Shown here piece by piece: positions 8,217 through 18,043 of a DNA stretch of 64,000 nt. The notes beneath the pieces are model-generated. The model searched no databases and had not been told where the DNA came from. It saw nothing but the letters and a program-made list of their open reading frames with translations. Source of the stretch: an uncultured Veillonellaceae bacterium. GTDB lineage: Bacteria; Bacillota; Negativicutes; Veillonellales; Veillonellaceae. Position 1 is the first letter of the stretch. Every line of letters starts with the position of its first letter. The position numbers and the translations under genes were made by a program. The stretch is from assembly GCA_945867815.1 (NCBI GenBank), contig CAMBIX010000003.1, forward strand, positions 62,001-126,000, in the 5' to 3' direction.

Positions 8217-9668
8217 TTATTTTAATTCCTTTAAGACAGTCAACAAAAAGGTATACATTCTATCTACCGAAGAAATGCTAACTCGTTCCTGTGGCGTATG
8301 TGGATGCTGAACAGTTGGCCCAAAACTAATCATCTGCGTATCTGGTAACTGTTCCTTTAACAAACCACATTCAAGACCCGCATGAACAGAATTAAGAATT
8401 GGTTCCTTTCCCGTTACCTTCTTATAAATAGCTAATACTTGTTTTTCCAAATCACTGCCAGGCTGATATTCCCAAGCTGGATAGCCATCACTTACGCGAG
8501 AAGAAATACCTAAGACTTCAGCTAAACCTGTCAATTTCGTAACTAAAAAGTCTAATGAACTCTTAGATGAACTCCGCGTAGAAATTAAAATAGAAATAAA
8601 ATTCTGTTTTTCCTGAACAATAGCTAAATTATTACTTGTTTCAACAATATTACCAGGCAAAGTCTGGCTCATGCTATAAACACCATTAGGTGCCAAAATC
8701 AAATAAGCTACCAAAGCTTCTACCGTATCATCCGCATAAACAAGGTCGGGTGCTTCCACTTCTTTTACAGATAAAGTTAAACCTGCATCTTGCGGTGTAA
8801 ATTCCTGCTGATACACTTGTGACAAATGAGCCAATAAATTTTTAATCGCATCAAAATCAACTTCTTTTACAGCAATAACCGTTTCTGCCTGACGAGGAAT
8901 AGCATTATGCTTAGTACCGCCACTAAAAGATGCAGTCTGGAAGGAATAAGATTTATGCATTTCATATAAAGTCCGAGCCAAAATCTGATTTGCATTGGCC
9001 CGCTGTTTAACGATTTCCATGCCAGAATGACCGCCTAACAAGCCTTCAACAGAAATATGAAAGGCCTTATTATAAGTATGATTGCGATTTTCGCGAAGTA
9101 AAGGAATACCAATTTCTACATGACAGCCACCAGCACAACCAATGGTAAATTCACCTTCATCTTCACTGTCTAGATTAAGCAAATACTTACCCGATAAATC
9201 ACTGCCCTTTACAGCTATCGCACCATTCATACCTGTTTCTTCATTAGTCGTAATTAGGCACTCCATAGGTCCATGCGGAATGGATGGATCATCCATAATC
9301 GCTAACATCATAGCGACAGCCATGCCATCATCAGCGCCTAGTGTCGTATCCTTAGCCTTAAGCCAATCCCCATCCACTACAAATTCAATAGGATCTTTAG
9401 TAAAATCATGTGTCGATTCAGGTGTCTTTTCACAAACCATATCCATATGGCCTTGTAAAATAACTGATGGCGCCGATTCATAACCCTTAGTTGCTGGCAC
9501 TTTAATAATGACATTATTTTCACTATCCTGCTTAGCTTCATACCCATGATCCTTAGCAAAGGCAACTAAATAGTCACTAATTGCTTTTTCATTGCCTGAC
9601 CCACGAGGAATTTGATCTATATCATAAAATTTATCAAAAACAGCTTGTGGTTGAATACTTGGTTTCAT
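8217..9668 (-). CDS. pepD: Aminoacyl-histidine dipeptidase PepD (M20 metallopeptidase)
   Basis: About 483 residues. It hydrolyses Xaa-His and related dipeptides in the cytosol. The zinc-site motifs of family M20C are visible: GHMDMV near 75, LGADDGMAVA near 115, TNEETGMNGA near 145 and SVHAGLECG near 430. An internal dimerisation domain lies in the middle (GGHSGMEI). The ATG at 9668 has GAGGTG six bases upstream and is preferred over an in-frame GTG at 9677. It is a single gene convergent with queG. Confidence 0.93.
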   Translation of the reverse strand: MKPSIQPQAVFDKFYDIDQIPRGSGNEKAISDYLVAFAKDHGYEAKQDSENNVIIKVPATKGYESAPSVILQGHMDMVCEKTPESTHDFTKDPIEFVVDGDWLKAKDTTLGADDGMAVAMMLAIMDDPSIPHGPMECLITTNEETGMNGAIAVKGSDLSGKYLLNLDSEDEGEFTIGCAGGCHVEIGIPLLRENRNHTYNKAFHISVEGLLGGHSGMEIVKQRANANQILARTLYEMHKSYSFQTASFSGGTKHNAIPRQAETVIAVKEVDFDAIKNLLAHLSQVYQQEFTPQDAGLTLSVKEVEAPDLVYADDTVEALVAYLILAPNGVYSMSQTLPGNIVETSNNLAIVQEKQNFISILISTRSSSKSSLDFLVTKLTGLAEVLGISSRVSDGYPAWEYQPGSDLEKQVLAIYKKVTGKEPILNSVHAGLECGLLKEQLPDTQMISFGPTVQHPHTPQERVSISSVDRMYTFLLTVLKELK

Positions 9669-9867
9669 AACTAACACCTCTAATTATACCTAGGCATCAT
9701 CATAAAATGATAGAATCTGCCATGCCAACTAACCAATGGCACAAAACAGCTTACCTCTTACACATTTTATAATAATGTGTAAAAACAAAATATGCATATA
9801 TACTATAGCACAATTAGCCACCTTTTGCAGATTAAGCATACTTTATAAGTTCTTAAAAACAAGCCTC

Positions 9868-9895
9868 TTGTCGCCCCTCTATTTAATGGTACAAT
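9868..9895 (+). promoter_or_regulatory. Sigma-A promoter of mscS
   Basis: TTGTCG at 9868-9873 and TACAAT at 9890-9895 are separated by 16 bp. Transcription would start near 9902, giving a leader of about 145 nt before mscS. Confidence 0.6.
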
Positions 9896-9900
9896 AGGGA

Positions 9901-10001
9901 GTGCTAGTACGCCTACTTAGCTGATAATGCTGTGAGTACTAACTATCATAATAAAATTAGCCAAAAGTACTCGTCATGCCATGTCCTAGCACGGCTATGA
10001 C
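9901..10001 (+). promoter_or_regulatory. Structured mscS leader with crossing stems
   Basis: Three arm pairs are visible. GTGCTAG (9901-9907) pairs with CTAGCAC (9986-9992). GAGTACT (9934-9940) pairs with AGTACTC (9966-9972). GTCATGCC (9973-9980) pairs with GGCTATGAC (9993-10001) with one bulge. The first and third pairs cross, so an RNA could form an H-type pseudoknot. I do not recognise a known riboswitch class. Confidence 0.4.
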
Positions 10002-10047
10002 ACCATGACTTTACATCGTATACGTCTCTAAAAACAAAGGAGGACTC

Positions 10048-10923
10048 ATGTTTTCTTGGATATATAACTTAGTTATAGCGGCTGACGTTCATGAAGATGT
10101 AGCCCACAGTCTCTTTACTATCGACCGCATCAAAGAATTCGCCATCGAAAATGCGTCTGGCATTCTTCTTGGCATCTTTATCTTTGTTATCGGTCGCTTT
10201 ATTGGTAAATTTGCCCGTGACATTGCCTCACGTATGATGAACCATGCTAACTATGATAAGGCCGCCAACTCCTTTATTTGTCAAATCATTTACTATTCCA
10301 TCATCATTATTGCAGGCGTCTCTGCCTTATCGGCTGCTGGTTTTCCTACCACATCTCTAATCACTGCCTTTGGTGCTGTTGGCTTAGCCGTTGGTCTAGC
10401 CCTACAAAACAACCTATCCAACCTGGCCTCCGGCCTATTAATCTTAATTTTCCGTCCCTTTCACGCTGGTGATTGGGTCTCTATTAACGATATAGCCGGC
10501 ACCGTTAGCCGCATCACCTTAATGAATACAGTTATTGTAACTAAGCAAAATTCCACTGTATTCATTCCTAATTCTATTATTACGTCTAATCGGTTAACTA
10601 ACAGCAGCTATACAGCCGAACAATACATTCAGTTTATCTTTGGCATTGCCTATGAAAATGACCACCACGAAGCCATTCGTCTCATCAAAGAAGTGATGAA
10701 AGAAGAACCTAGTGTCCTAAATCCTGACCACTTAGAAATTGGCATTAAAGAATTTGGCGACAATTCCGTTAACATCGTCGCGTATCCCCTTGTTCATATG
10801 TCAGAATATTGGCCAGTCTACTACCGAATCATGTCCGCCGTTAAAGATAAATTTGACGCTCACGGCATTAGTATTCCTTATCCGCAACGAGATATTCACA
10901 TGCACTACCCAAACAAGGAATAG
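10048..10923 (+). CDS. mscS: Small-conductance mechanosensitive ion channel (MscS family)
   Basis: A 291-residue membrane protein. Three helices lie in the first 130 residues; the third is the Gly/Ala-rich pore helix (GAVGLAVGLALQNNLSNLAS near 110-130). The MscS beta domain (RPFHAGDWVSI) and the alpha/beta vestibule domain follow. It opens on membrane tension to release osmolytes during osmotic downshock. The ATG has AAAGGAGG upstream. It is preceded by a promoter and a structured leader (9901-10001). Confidence 0.93.
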   Translation: MFSWIYNLVIAADVHEDVAHSLFTIDRIKEFAIENASGILLGIFIFVIGRFIGKFARDIASRMMNHANYDKAANSFICQIIYYSIIIIAGVSALSAAGFPTTSLITAFGAVGLAVGLALQNNLSNLASGLLILIFRPFHAGDWVSINDIAGTVSRITLMNTVIVTKQNSTVFIPNSIITSNRLTNSSYTAEQYIQFIFGIAYENDHHEAIRLIKEVMKEEPSVLNPDHLEIGIKEFGDNSVNIVAYPLVHMSEYWPVYYRIMSAVKDKFDAHGISIPYPQRDIHMHYPNKE

Positions 10924-11028
10924 CCGCTACCCAATACACAGCACGATAGTTGTTACTTACCTTATATCGTTGTAGAATTGATACGTAAAAACGAACATCC
11001 CTATACATAGAATTGAGGCGTTATTTCA

Positions 11029-12147
11029 TTGTTTAAACATACTCATGTATCTAAAAAATTCACCACTTATTTAGTCGCTTTCATTTGTGCTAGCAGCCTA
11101 GGTCTAGGCACTCTGTCAAACACCCAAGCTGCTTTAATCACAAGCGGGCAAGCGACTACCGTAACCGCTAATGCTGCCACACCAACAGCAAGCTCTATAC
11201 CAAGTGTAGAACCTACTGTCGCCCTGCCACCAGTTCCAAACTACGGTGGTGAAGCGGTCGTCTTAATTGATGGTGATACCGGCGAAGTACTAACATCACG
11301 TAACCCTAACAAATGGATGAATCCGGCCAGCACTACAAAAATGGTAACTCTCTTAACTGCTATTGATAAAAAAGGAACTCAATTCGATCAATTAGCCACC
11401 ATTACGCCTTACGCCGTCTCCATGGAACCCTCTATTGTTGGCCTTCGCGTTGGCGACCAAATCACCCTAGCTGGCGTAGCTGAAGCTATGATGGTCGCCA
11501 GTGGTAATGATGCAGCGGTTGTACTCGCTCAAAATGTAGATGGCTCCATTGCAGCCTTCTCCAAAGATATGAATGAAGAAGCTAAAAAAGCAGGCGCTGT
11601 CAACAGCGTTTTCCTAAATCCACATGGACTAACACAAGCAGGTCATCATACAACAGCCATGGATTTAGCTAAAATTGCTGTCTATGCTATGAAAAATCCC
11701 ATGTTCCACGACTTAGTCGGTGATGACTATTACTCCGTACCTTACCAAAACCGCCCTCACGATACCTTACGCACAACCAACCTCTTTATTAGATCTGGCT
11801 ACCCCGGTGCTAACGGCCTAAAAACCGGCTACACCCAGGCTGCTGGTGATTGCCTTATCGCGTCGGCCACCCGCAACGGACACACCTTTATTGCTGTCAT
11901 GTTAAATGACGATGACCGTTGGGTCGATGCACCACATCTCCTAGACTACGCTTTCGCTAGAGCCAGTATTCTCGACGCCGAAAAAGCCCGTCAAGAAGCC
12001 CAAGCTAAAGCCCTAAAAGTACAAGAAGAAGCTCTTTCCCCACACAAAAACACAAAAGTTAATCAGAAAAAAGCTAAGCAAAAGAAAAAGAATCATATAA
12101 GCAACGAAACCAAAACAACGACTATAAATAAAAACCAAACTGCCTAA
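11029..12147 (+). CDS. D-alanyl-D-alanine carboxypeptidase (peptidase S11)
   Basis: A 372-residue secreted penicillin-binding protein starting with TTG, eight bases after GAGGCG. A signal peptide ends near residue 35. The three active-site motifs are present: STTK near 102 (ASTTKMV), SGN near 165 (VASGND) and KTG near 265 (GLKTGYT). It trims terminal D-Ala from peptidoglycan pentapeptides. It lacks the PBP5 C-terminal beta domain and the usual amphipathic membrane anchor. Instead it ends in a Lys-rich low-complexity tail of about 35 residues that may bind wall polymers. It may be co-transcribed with mscS (105 bp upstream). Confidence 0.92.
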   Translation: MFKHTHVSKKFTTYLVAFICASSLGLGTLSNTQAALITSGQATTVTANAATPTASSIPSVEPTVALPPVPNYGGEAVVLIDGDTGEVLTSRNPNKWMNPASTTKMVTLLTAIDKKGTQFDQLATITPYAVSMEPSIVGLRVGDQITLAGVAEAMMVASGNDAAVVLAQNVDGSIAAFSKDMNEEAKKAGAVNSVFLNPHGLTQAGHHTTAMDLAKIAVYAMKNPMFHDLVGDDYYSVPYQNRPHDTLRTTNLFIRSGYPGANGLKTGYTQAAGDCLIASATRNGHTFIAVMLNDDDRWVDAPHLLDYAFARASILDAEKARQEAQAKALKVQEEALSPHKNTKVNQKKAKQKKKNHISNETKTTTINKNQTA

Positions 12148-12172
12148 AATAGGTTTATATCTCCTTACTATA

Positions 12173-12247
12173 AAAGCGACCAGTACTTCTTCTTTAGGAC
12201 TATTAAGTCTAAACTAAGAGAAATACTGGTCGCTTTATCATTTTTCA
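12173..12247 (+). terminator. Terminator after the D,D-carboxypeptidase gene
   Basis: AAAGCGACCAGTA (12173-12185) pairs with TACTGGTCGCTTT (12224-12236). A second inner hairpin (TTAGGACT/AGTCTAA) lies in the loop, and a T-rich tail follows. Confidence 0.88.
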
Positions 12248-12324
12248 CAATAAGGATTTTTTCAAGGGCGTCTTGCACAAATTGATTTAACTTAACAGAA
12301 TACGAAAAAGGCGGATACACTTCA

Positions 12325-12487
12325 AAGAATTTATATTGCTAATAATTCTCTCTACCATACTTCGTCTAAAATCTATGTCAAGAAGCACCTAATGTCTCTT
12401 ACGAGCGACTTACGAAGTATGGAGTCTCGGAAGACCATTAGGTGCTTCCGTCAGAATAAATAAGAGAGAATTACTAACTATATTCTT
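12325..12487. repeat. Nested and crossing inverted-repeat block (possible ncRNA or MITE)
   Basis: Outer arms of about 16 bp (12338-12353 and 12463-12478, two mismatches) enclose two perfect but crossing pairs. CCATACTTCGT (12355-12365) pairs with 12412-12422, and GAAGCACCTAATG (12382-12394) pairs with 12436-12448. No ORF or transposase is present. It lies downstream of metY and after the dacA-type terminator, so either a noncoding RNA, a metY 3' element or a small non-autonomous repeat is possible. Confidence 0.5.
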
Positions 12488-12522
12488 CTTATAAAAGTAT
12501 ATCCTCCTTTTCACTACATATA

Positions 12523-13794
12523 TTAAATTTGCGCCAACGCCTGATCAAGATCCGCAATTAAGTCTTCAACATTTTCAATACCTACAGACAAGCGAATCAT
12601 ATCTTCCGATACGCCAGCCGCCTTAAGTTCTTCCGCATTTAACTGTGCATGTGTCGTACTAGCAGGATGAATAACCAAGGATTTCGCATCCCCTACATTG
12701 GCTAAGTTAGAGAAAATTTCCAAGGCATCAATAAACTTAATACCTTCGGCTTTACCACCCTTAATACCAAATGTAAAGATACCTGTTACCCCCTTAGGGA
12801 AGTACTTATCAGCTAAGGCCTTATACTTGCTATCAGCTAATTCTGGATAATTAATCCACGCTACCTTTGGATGTTTGCTTAAGAAGTCAATAATCTTACG
12901 CGTATTTTCTACATGCCGTTCCATACGCAAGGATAAGGTTTCTACACCTTGTAAAATCAACCAAGCTGCTAACGGTGTTAACGTAGCCCCTGTATCACGC
13001 AATAACTGGGCCCGTACTTTTACCGTAAATGGAATTGGTAAATCCCCATATACCAAGCCATTGTAATGAACATCGCCTTCAACAAAGCCTGGGTAACGAC
13101 CGCTCTTCTTGTAATCAAATTTACCGCTTTCAATGATAACGCCGGCAATCGTTGTACCATGGCCGCCCAAGTACTTAGTAGCTGAATGAACAACAACGTC
13201 AGCCCCATGTTCTAATGGGCGGAACAAGTAAGGAGACGGGAAGGTATTATCAACAATTAAAATCAAACCATGCTTATGGGCAATCTCAGCTACAGCTTCT
13301 ACATCAATCAAATTGATATTCGGATTCCCTACGGATTCAATATAAATAGCTTTTGTCTTATCATCAATAGCTTCTTCAAACTCATTTAAATTGTCTGGAT
13401 TGACAAACTTCGTCGTGATACCAAAGCGAGGTAAGGTAGAACTAAACAAATTATACGTACCACCATAAACCGTAGATGAAGAAATAATGTTATCACCAGC
13501 GCCAGCCACATTTTCAATTGCATAAGCAATAGCAGCTGAACCAGAACCTACAGCTAGAGCGCCAGCCCCACCTTCAAGTGCTGCCACACGAGCTTCCAAA
13601 GCATCATCCGTTGGACTACCTAAGCGGGAATAAATACCACCCGCATCTTTTAGGGCAAATCGATTAGCTGCCTGTTCCGCATTCTTAAACACATAACTTG
13701 TTGTCTGATAAATCGGCAAAGCCCGAGAACCTGTTGGATCCAACTGAAAACCTGCATGTAATTGATTCGTTTCAAATTTATAATTCTTACTCAT
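12523..13794 (-). CDS. metY: O-acetylhomoserine sulfhydrylase (aminocarboxypropyltransferase)
   Basis: A 423-residue Cys/Met-metabolism PLP enzyme converting O-acetylhomoserine plus sulfide to homocysteine. Seen are [21 protein letters not shown] near 55-75, [19 protein letters not shown] near 180, and [12 protein letters not shown] near 205, whose Lys binds PLP. The length (about 420) and [11 protein letters not shown]-type core fit MetY rather than the shorter MetB/MetC. The start overlaps the metA stop by 4 bp and has GGAGAG upstream. The pair is under the Met T-box upstream of metA. Confidence 0.93.
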   Translation of the reverse strand: MSKNYKFETNQLHAGFQLDPTGSRALPIYQTTSYVFKNAEQAANRFALKDAGGIYSRLGSPTDDALEARVAALEGGAGALAVGSGSAAIAYAIENVAGAGDNIISSSTVYGGTYNLFSSTLPRFGITTKFVNPDNLNEFEEAIDDKTKAIYIESVGNPNINLIDVEAVAEIAHKHGLILIVDNTFPSPYLFRPLEHGADVVVHSATKYLGGHGTTIAGVIIESGKFDYKKSGRYPGFVEGDVHYNGLVYGDLPIPFTVKVRAQLLRDTGATLTPLAAWLILQGVETLSLRMERHVENTRKIIDFLSKHPKVAWINYPELADSKYKALADKYFPKGVTGIFTFGIKGGKAEGIKFIDALEIFSNLANVGDAKSLVIHPASTTHAQLNAEELKAAGVSEDMIRLSVGIENVEDLIADLDQALAQI

Positions 13795-14735
13795 AAGTGT
13801 CTCTCCTCTTTTTTCTGCTTAATTTCTTCAATCCGATACGGCGTTTCTTGGTATACACAATAATTTAACCAATTAGTAAATAAAAGCATACCTGTTGACC
13901 GCCACCGCACGATAGGCGTCTGACTCGGATCATTATTAGGATAATAATTTTTAGGAACTGCTATAGATAGGCCTTGAGCTCTATCCCGTTCAAATTCCTT
14001 CTTTAACGTATCTCTATCATACTCTGCATGACCAAATACAAAGACGTGTTTATTATCTAAACTCCTTACTAGTGCCGCACCCACTTCTTCTGAACCAGCT
14101 AAGACTTCTAACTGGGGATGTGCCTGTATATCCTGTAAGCGATTTGTCGTATGCCGCGAATGCGGCATATAAAACACGTCATCCATACCTCGCAATAACA
14201 TGGGATGATGGTGAACCTGAACCTTATTTTCAAAAACCCCAAATAATTTTTCAGGTAGTACCTCTTTATCAATACCAAAATGATAATAAAGCCCTGCTTG
14301 TGCACCCCAACAAAGATACAAGGTGGAGTATACATGGGTCTGACTCCAATCCATGATTTCTGTTAATTCACTCCAATAATTAACCTCTTCAAAAGGCATC
14401 AACTCTACGGGAGCACCAGTAATAATCATACCATCAAAGCATTGGTCTTTGACATCCTGAAAGGTTCGGTAAAACGTATCCAAATATTGCTTCGATACAT
14501 GCTTTGCATCATGCGATGCCGTGTGTAATAAGGTCACCTCTAATTGAAGGGGTGTATTACTAAGGATTCGCAAAATCTGTGTTTCTGTGTCTTCCTTCGT
14601 TGGCATCAAATTAATCACAAGCATTCGCAATGGCCGAATATCCTGCGCTTCAGCCCGCAACGAATCCATAACAAAAATATTTTCCTCTGCCAATCGTTCG
14701 ATAGCCGGCAAATGTTTTACAACGGTAACTGGCAC
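13791..14735 (-). CDS. metA: Homoserine O-acetyltransferase, MetA type
   Basis: About 314 residues. It acylates homoserine as the first committed step of methionine synthesis. The catalytic Cys is in [15 protein letters not shown], and the His/Glu pair is in [10 protein letters not shown]. The specificity loop reads [15 protein letters not shown]; the Glu after Val is the residue known to select acetyl-CoA (Gly gives succinyl-CoA), which agrees with MetY next door. The GTG at 14735 is chosen because AGGAGGGG lies seven bases upstream (14743-14750). A longer frame would begin inside the T-box terminator. Confidence 0.93.
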   Translation of the reverse strand: MPVTVVKHLPAIERLAEENIFVMDSLRAEAQDIRPLRMLVINLMPTKEDTETQILRILSNTPLQLEVTLLHTASHDAKHVSKQYLDTFYRTFQDVKDQCFDGMIITGAPVELMPFEEVNYWSELTEIMDWSQTHVYSTLYLCWGAQAGLYYHFGIDKEVLPEKLFGVFENKVQVHHHPMLLRGMDDVFYMPHSRHTTNRLQDIQAHPQLEVLAGSEEVGAALVRSLDNKHVFVFGHAEYDRDTLKKEFERDRAQGLSIAVPKNYYPNNDPSQTPIVRWRSTGMLLFTNWLNYCVYQETPYRIEEIKQKKEERHL

Positions 14736-14752
14736 CTCACATCCCCTCCTAT

Positions 14753-15044
14753 AAAAAAAATCCTTGCTCACTACTTGTGAACAAGGACGTTATTACGTGT
14801 TACCACCTTGATTCAAATACACCTCACGATGCATTCCTCAACCAGTACGTCTTCAAAAAGCAAAGATTATACTGTGGCATTATAACGGTTGCATCCGCCG
14901 AGACTCACACTTACGTATTCTACCTCGGACACTCCAAGACCATTTTCACTACTCTTCCTGACATCCCTTCGCACCTAACGGGACTCTCTGCTGTCGCTCC
15001 AAATAGCTACTTATCTCTTCACAGTGTATATTTGTGTATTTGTT
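14753..15044 (-). promoter_or_regulatory. T-box leader specific for methionine, upstream of metA-metY
   Basis: The minus strand carries the T-box sequence AAGGTGGTAACACG (14796-14809) and a terminator hairpin CCTTGTTCAC...GTGAGCAAGG followed by eight T. Upstream is a stem I region where the context GTGAAAATGGTC gives specifier ATG (14941-14943). Uncharged tRNA-Met would pair through the ATG and, via TGGT, its ACCA end, favouring the antiterminator and expression of metA-metY. The tRNA-Met in this window does end in discriminator A. Confidence 0.93.
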
Positions 15045-15050
15045 GTACAT

Positions 15051-15079
15051 ACTATATCAAATTCATAAGACTAAGTCAA
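15051..15079 (-). promoter_or_regulatory. Promoter of the metA T-box transcript
   Basis: On the minus strand TTGACT (15074-15079) and TATAGT (15051-15056) are separated by exactly 17 bp. Transcription should begin near 15044, at the 5' end of the T-box. Confidence 0.85.
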
Positions 15080-15107
15080 CATTATTTTTAAGTTTTTTAT
15101 TCCAGCC

Positions 15108-15250
15108 CACTAAAAACTATACATAGACTTCTAGGCTCTATGTTATAAAACACCTTGCCTGTATTCAAGGACTTACGTGCTTCTCGCAGGCGGCTACGCT
15201 AGTCAGGGGCCTAAGAGAACGCACAAGGTACTTCCGCCCCTGCACACTAT
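15108..15250. ncRNA. Candidate structured RNA with pseudoknot potential
   Basis: A GC-rich block between the atpC terminator and the metA promoter. Arms: ACCTTG (15152-15157) with CAAGGT (15224-15229); GTGCTTCTC (15177-15185) with GAGAACGCAC (15215-15224, one bulge). Between these, CAGGGGC (15204-15210) and GCAGGCGG (15186-15193) can each pair with CCGCCCCTGC (15234-15243), crossing the first two. On the minus strand it ends with hairpin ACATAGA/TCTATGT and TTTTT, like a terminator, so minus is the favoured strand. No family is recognised; a 6S-like or unknown RNA is possible. Confidence 0.4.
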
Positions 15251-15251
15251 A

Positions 15252-15296
15252 GTAAAAAGCAAAAGAACCCTTTCCCATAAGAAAAGAGTCCTTTTA
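15252..15296 (-). terminator. Terminator of the atp operon
   Basis: A 15-bp stem (15281-15295 with 15261-15275, including G-T pairs) is followed on the minus strand by a T-rich stretch. It starts 9 bp after the atpC stop. Confidence 0.8.
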
Positions 15297-15304
15297 CCTA
15301 TATT

Positions 15305-15721
15305 CTATTTACGCCGCGAAACAATATCTAGTCGCGTCAAAGCCCTACGCAAGGCCAACTTAGCTCGTGCATGATCGACCGTAGTTGACTTATCAGCTAA
15401 GCGTTCTTCAGCCCGTTTTTTAGCTCGTTCCGCCCGTTCCTTATCAATGGCCTCTGGTAATTCACAGTTAGGCGTCACAATAGTAACCCCGTCTGCATTT
15501 ACATCCATAAATCCACCAAAAACGGCAAACTCACTATCCCCCTTATCAGGAATAACCAGCTTCATTGGCCAAATCTCAAGAACAGCTAACAAGGGCGCAT
15601 GATTAGGCATAATACCTAAATCACCATCGCTAGCTCGCACAGCCAAAAAAGAAGCCTCCCCTTCAAAAGCTACATAATCTGGAGTAATAATCGTGACTTT
15701 CATCGTAGATTGATTCTTCAT
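15305..15721 (-). CDS. atpC: F1 ATP synthase epsilon subunit
   Basis: A 138-residue protein with the N-terminal beta-sandwich (VTIITPDYVAFEGEASFLAVRASDGDLGIMPNHAPLLA) and a C-terminal two-helix part rich in Arg/Ala (ERAERAKKRAEERL). It couples rotation to catalysis and inhibits ATP hydrolysis. It is the last gene of the operon, three bases after atpD. AAGGAGA lies eight bases before the ATG. The terminator follows at 15252-15296. Confidence 0.95.
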   Translation of the reverse strand: MKNQSTMKVTIITPDYVAFEGEASFLAVRASDGDLGIMPNHAPLLAVLEIWPMKLVIPDKGDSEFAVFGGFMDVNADGVTIVTPNCELPEAIDKERAERAKKRAEERLADKSTTVDHARAKLALRRALTRLDIVSRRK

Positions 15722-15724
15722 CGC

Positions 15725-17179
<1,455 letters not shown>

Positions 17180-18040
17180 CTATTGCAGAGCGTTTGCGCC
17201 CCCTACAATTTCAGAAATTTCATTTGTAATACTTGCCTGCCGCAATTTATTATATTCCAGATTTAGCTGACTAATCAGTTCCCCTGCATTATCCGTAGCC
17301 GATGTCATCGCCGTCATACGAGCACCTAATTCACTAGCTGCCGCTTGTAAAAGGCCTCCATAGACCGTCGTCTCTAAGTACATAGGCAAAAGCTTGCTCA
17401 TAATTTCACCCGCTTCTGGCGCAAACAAATAAGAACCTTGACTTTTTCCCTCAGCCTTAGGCGTTTCAACTGGCAAGAGCTGAGTCGACTGCACTGTTTG
17501 TGTTAACGAATTAACAAAGTGTGTATAAATAAGCACGACTCGGTCTACTTCCTTATCAGTAAATCGTCTTGTCGCTTCCTTAATAATATCTTGCGCATGG
17601 GCATACAGCGGATGATCCGAGAAATCTACATAAGATTGTGCTAGCGGATACTGATGCACTTTTAAATGATCACGAATCTTACGACCTACTGTAATAACCT
17701 CATATTGTCCATCCGCCCTATCAACTAAACCTTGAAAATACTTAAGCAAATTCCCTGTATAAGCACCAGCTAAGCCTTTATCATTACCTAAAATTAAGTA
17801 TAAAGTCTTCTTAACAGGCCTAACTTCAAGTAAAGAGGCATCTGTAATATCTCCAGGTGCTACACTAGAAGCTACATTAACTAACATCTGATGAAGCTTC
17901 TGTGTATACGGTTCGGTTCCTTGCGCCTTAGCCTGAGCTCGACGTAACCGAGCCGATGCTACCATCTTCATAGCCCGGGTAATCTGCTGGGTATTCGTTA
18001 CTGACTTAATTCGTTTTCGTAAGTCTTGTGAACTACTCAT
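17180..18040 (-). CDS. atpG: F1 ATP synthase gamma subunit
   Basis: A 286-residue central stalk subunit. The N-terminal helix DLRKRIKSVTNTQQITRAMKMV and the C-terminal helix with MTAMTSATDNAGELI and NKLRQASITNEISEIV are the conserved coiled coil that turns inside the alpha3beta3 ring. It starts three bases after the atpA stop, with GGAGG upstream. Confidence 0.95.
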   Translation of the reverse strand: MSSSQDLRKRIKSVTNTQQITRAMKMVASARLRRAQAKAQGTEPYTQKLHQMLVNVASSVAPGDITDASLLEVRPVKKTLYLILGNDKGLAGAYTGNLLKYFQGLVDRADGQYEVITVGRKIRDHLKVHQYPLAQSYVDFSDHPLYAHAQDIIKEATRRFTDKEVDRVVLIYTHFVNSLTQTVQSTQLLPVETPKAEGKSQGSYLFAPEAGEIMSKLLPMYLETTVYGGLLQAAASELGARMTAMTSATDNAGELISQLNLEYNKLRQASITNEISEIVGGANALQ

Positions 18041-18043
18041 AGG

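Noticed and set aside
14777-15091. 104-codon plus-strand frame opposite the metA leader
   Set aside because: It lies entirely on the T-box leader, has no ribosome binding site and mirrors conserved RNA elements.
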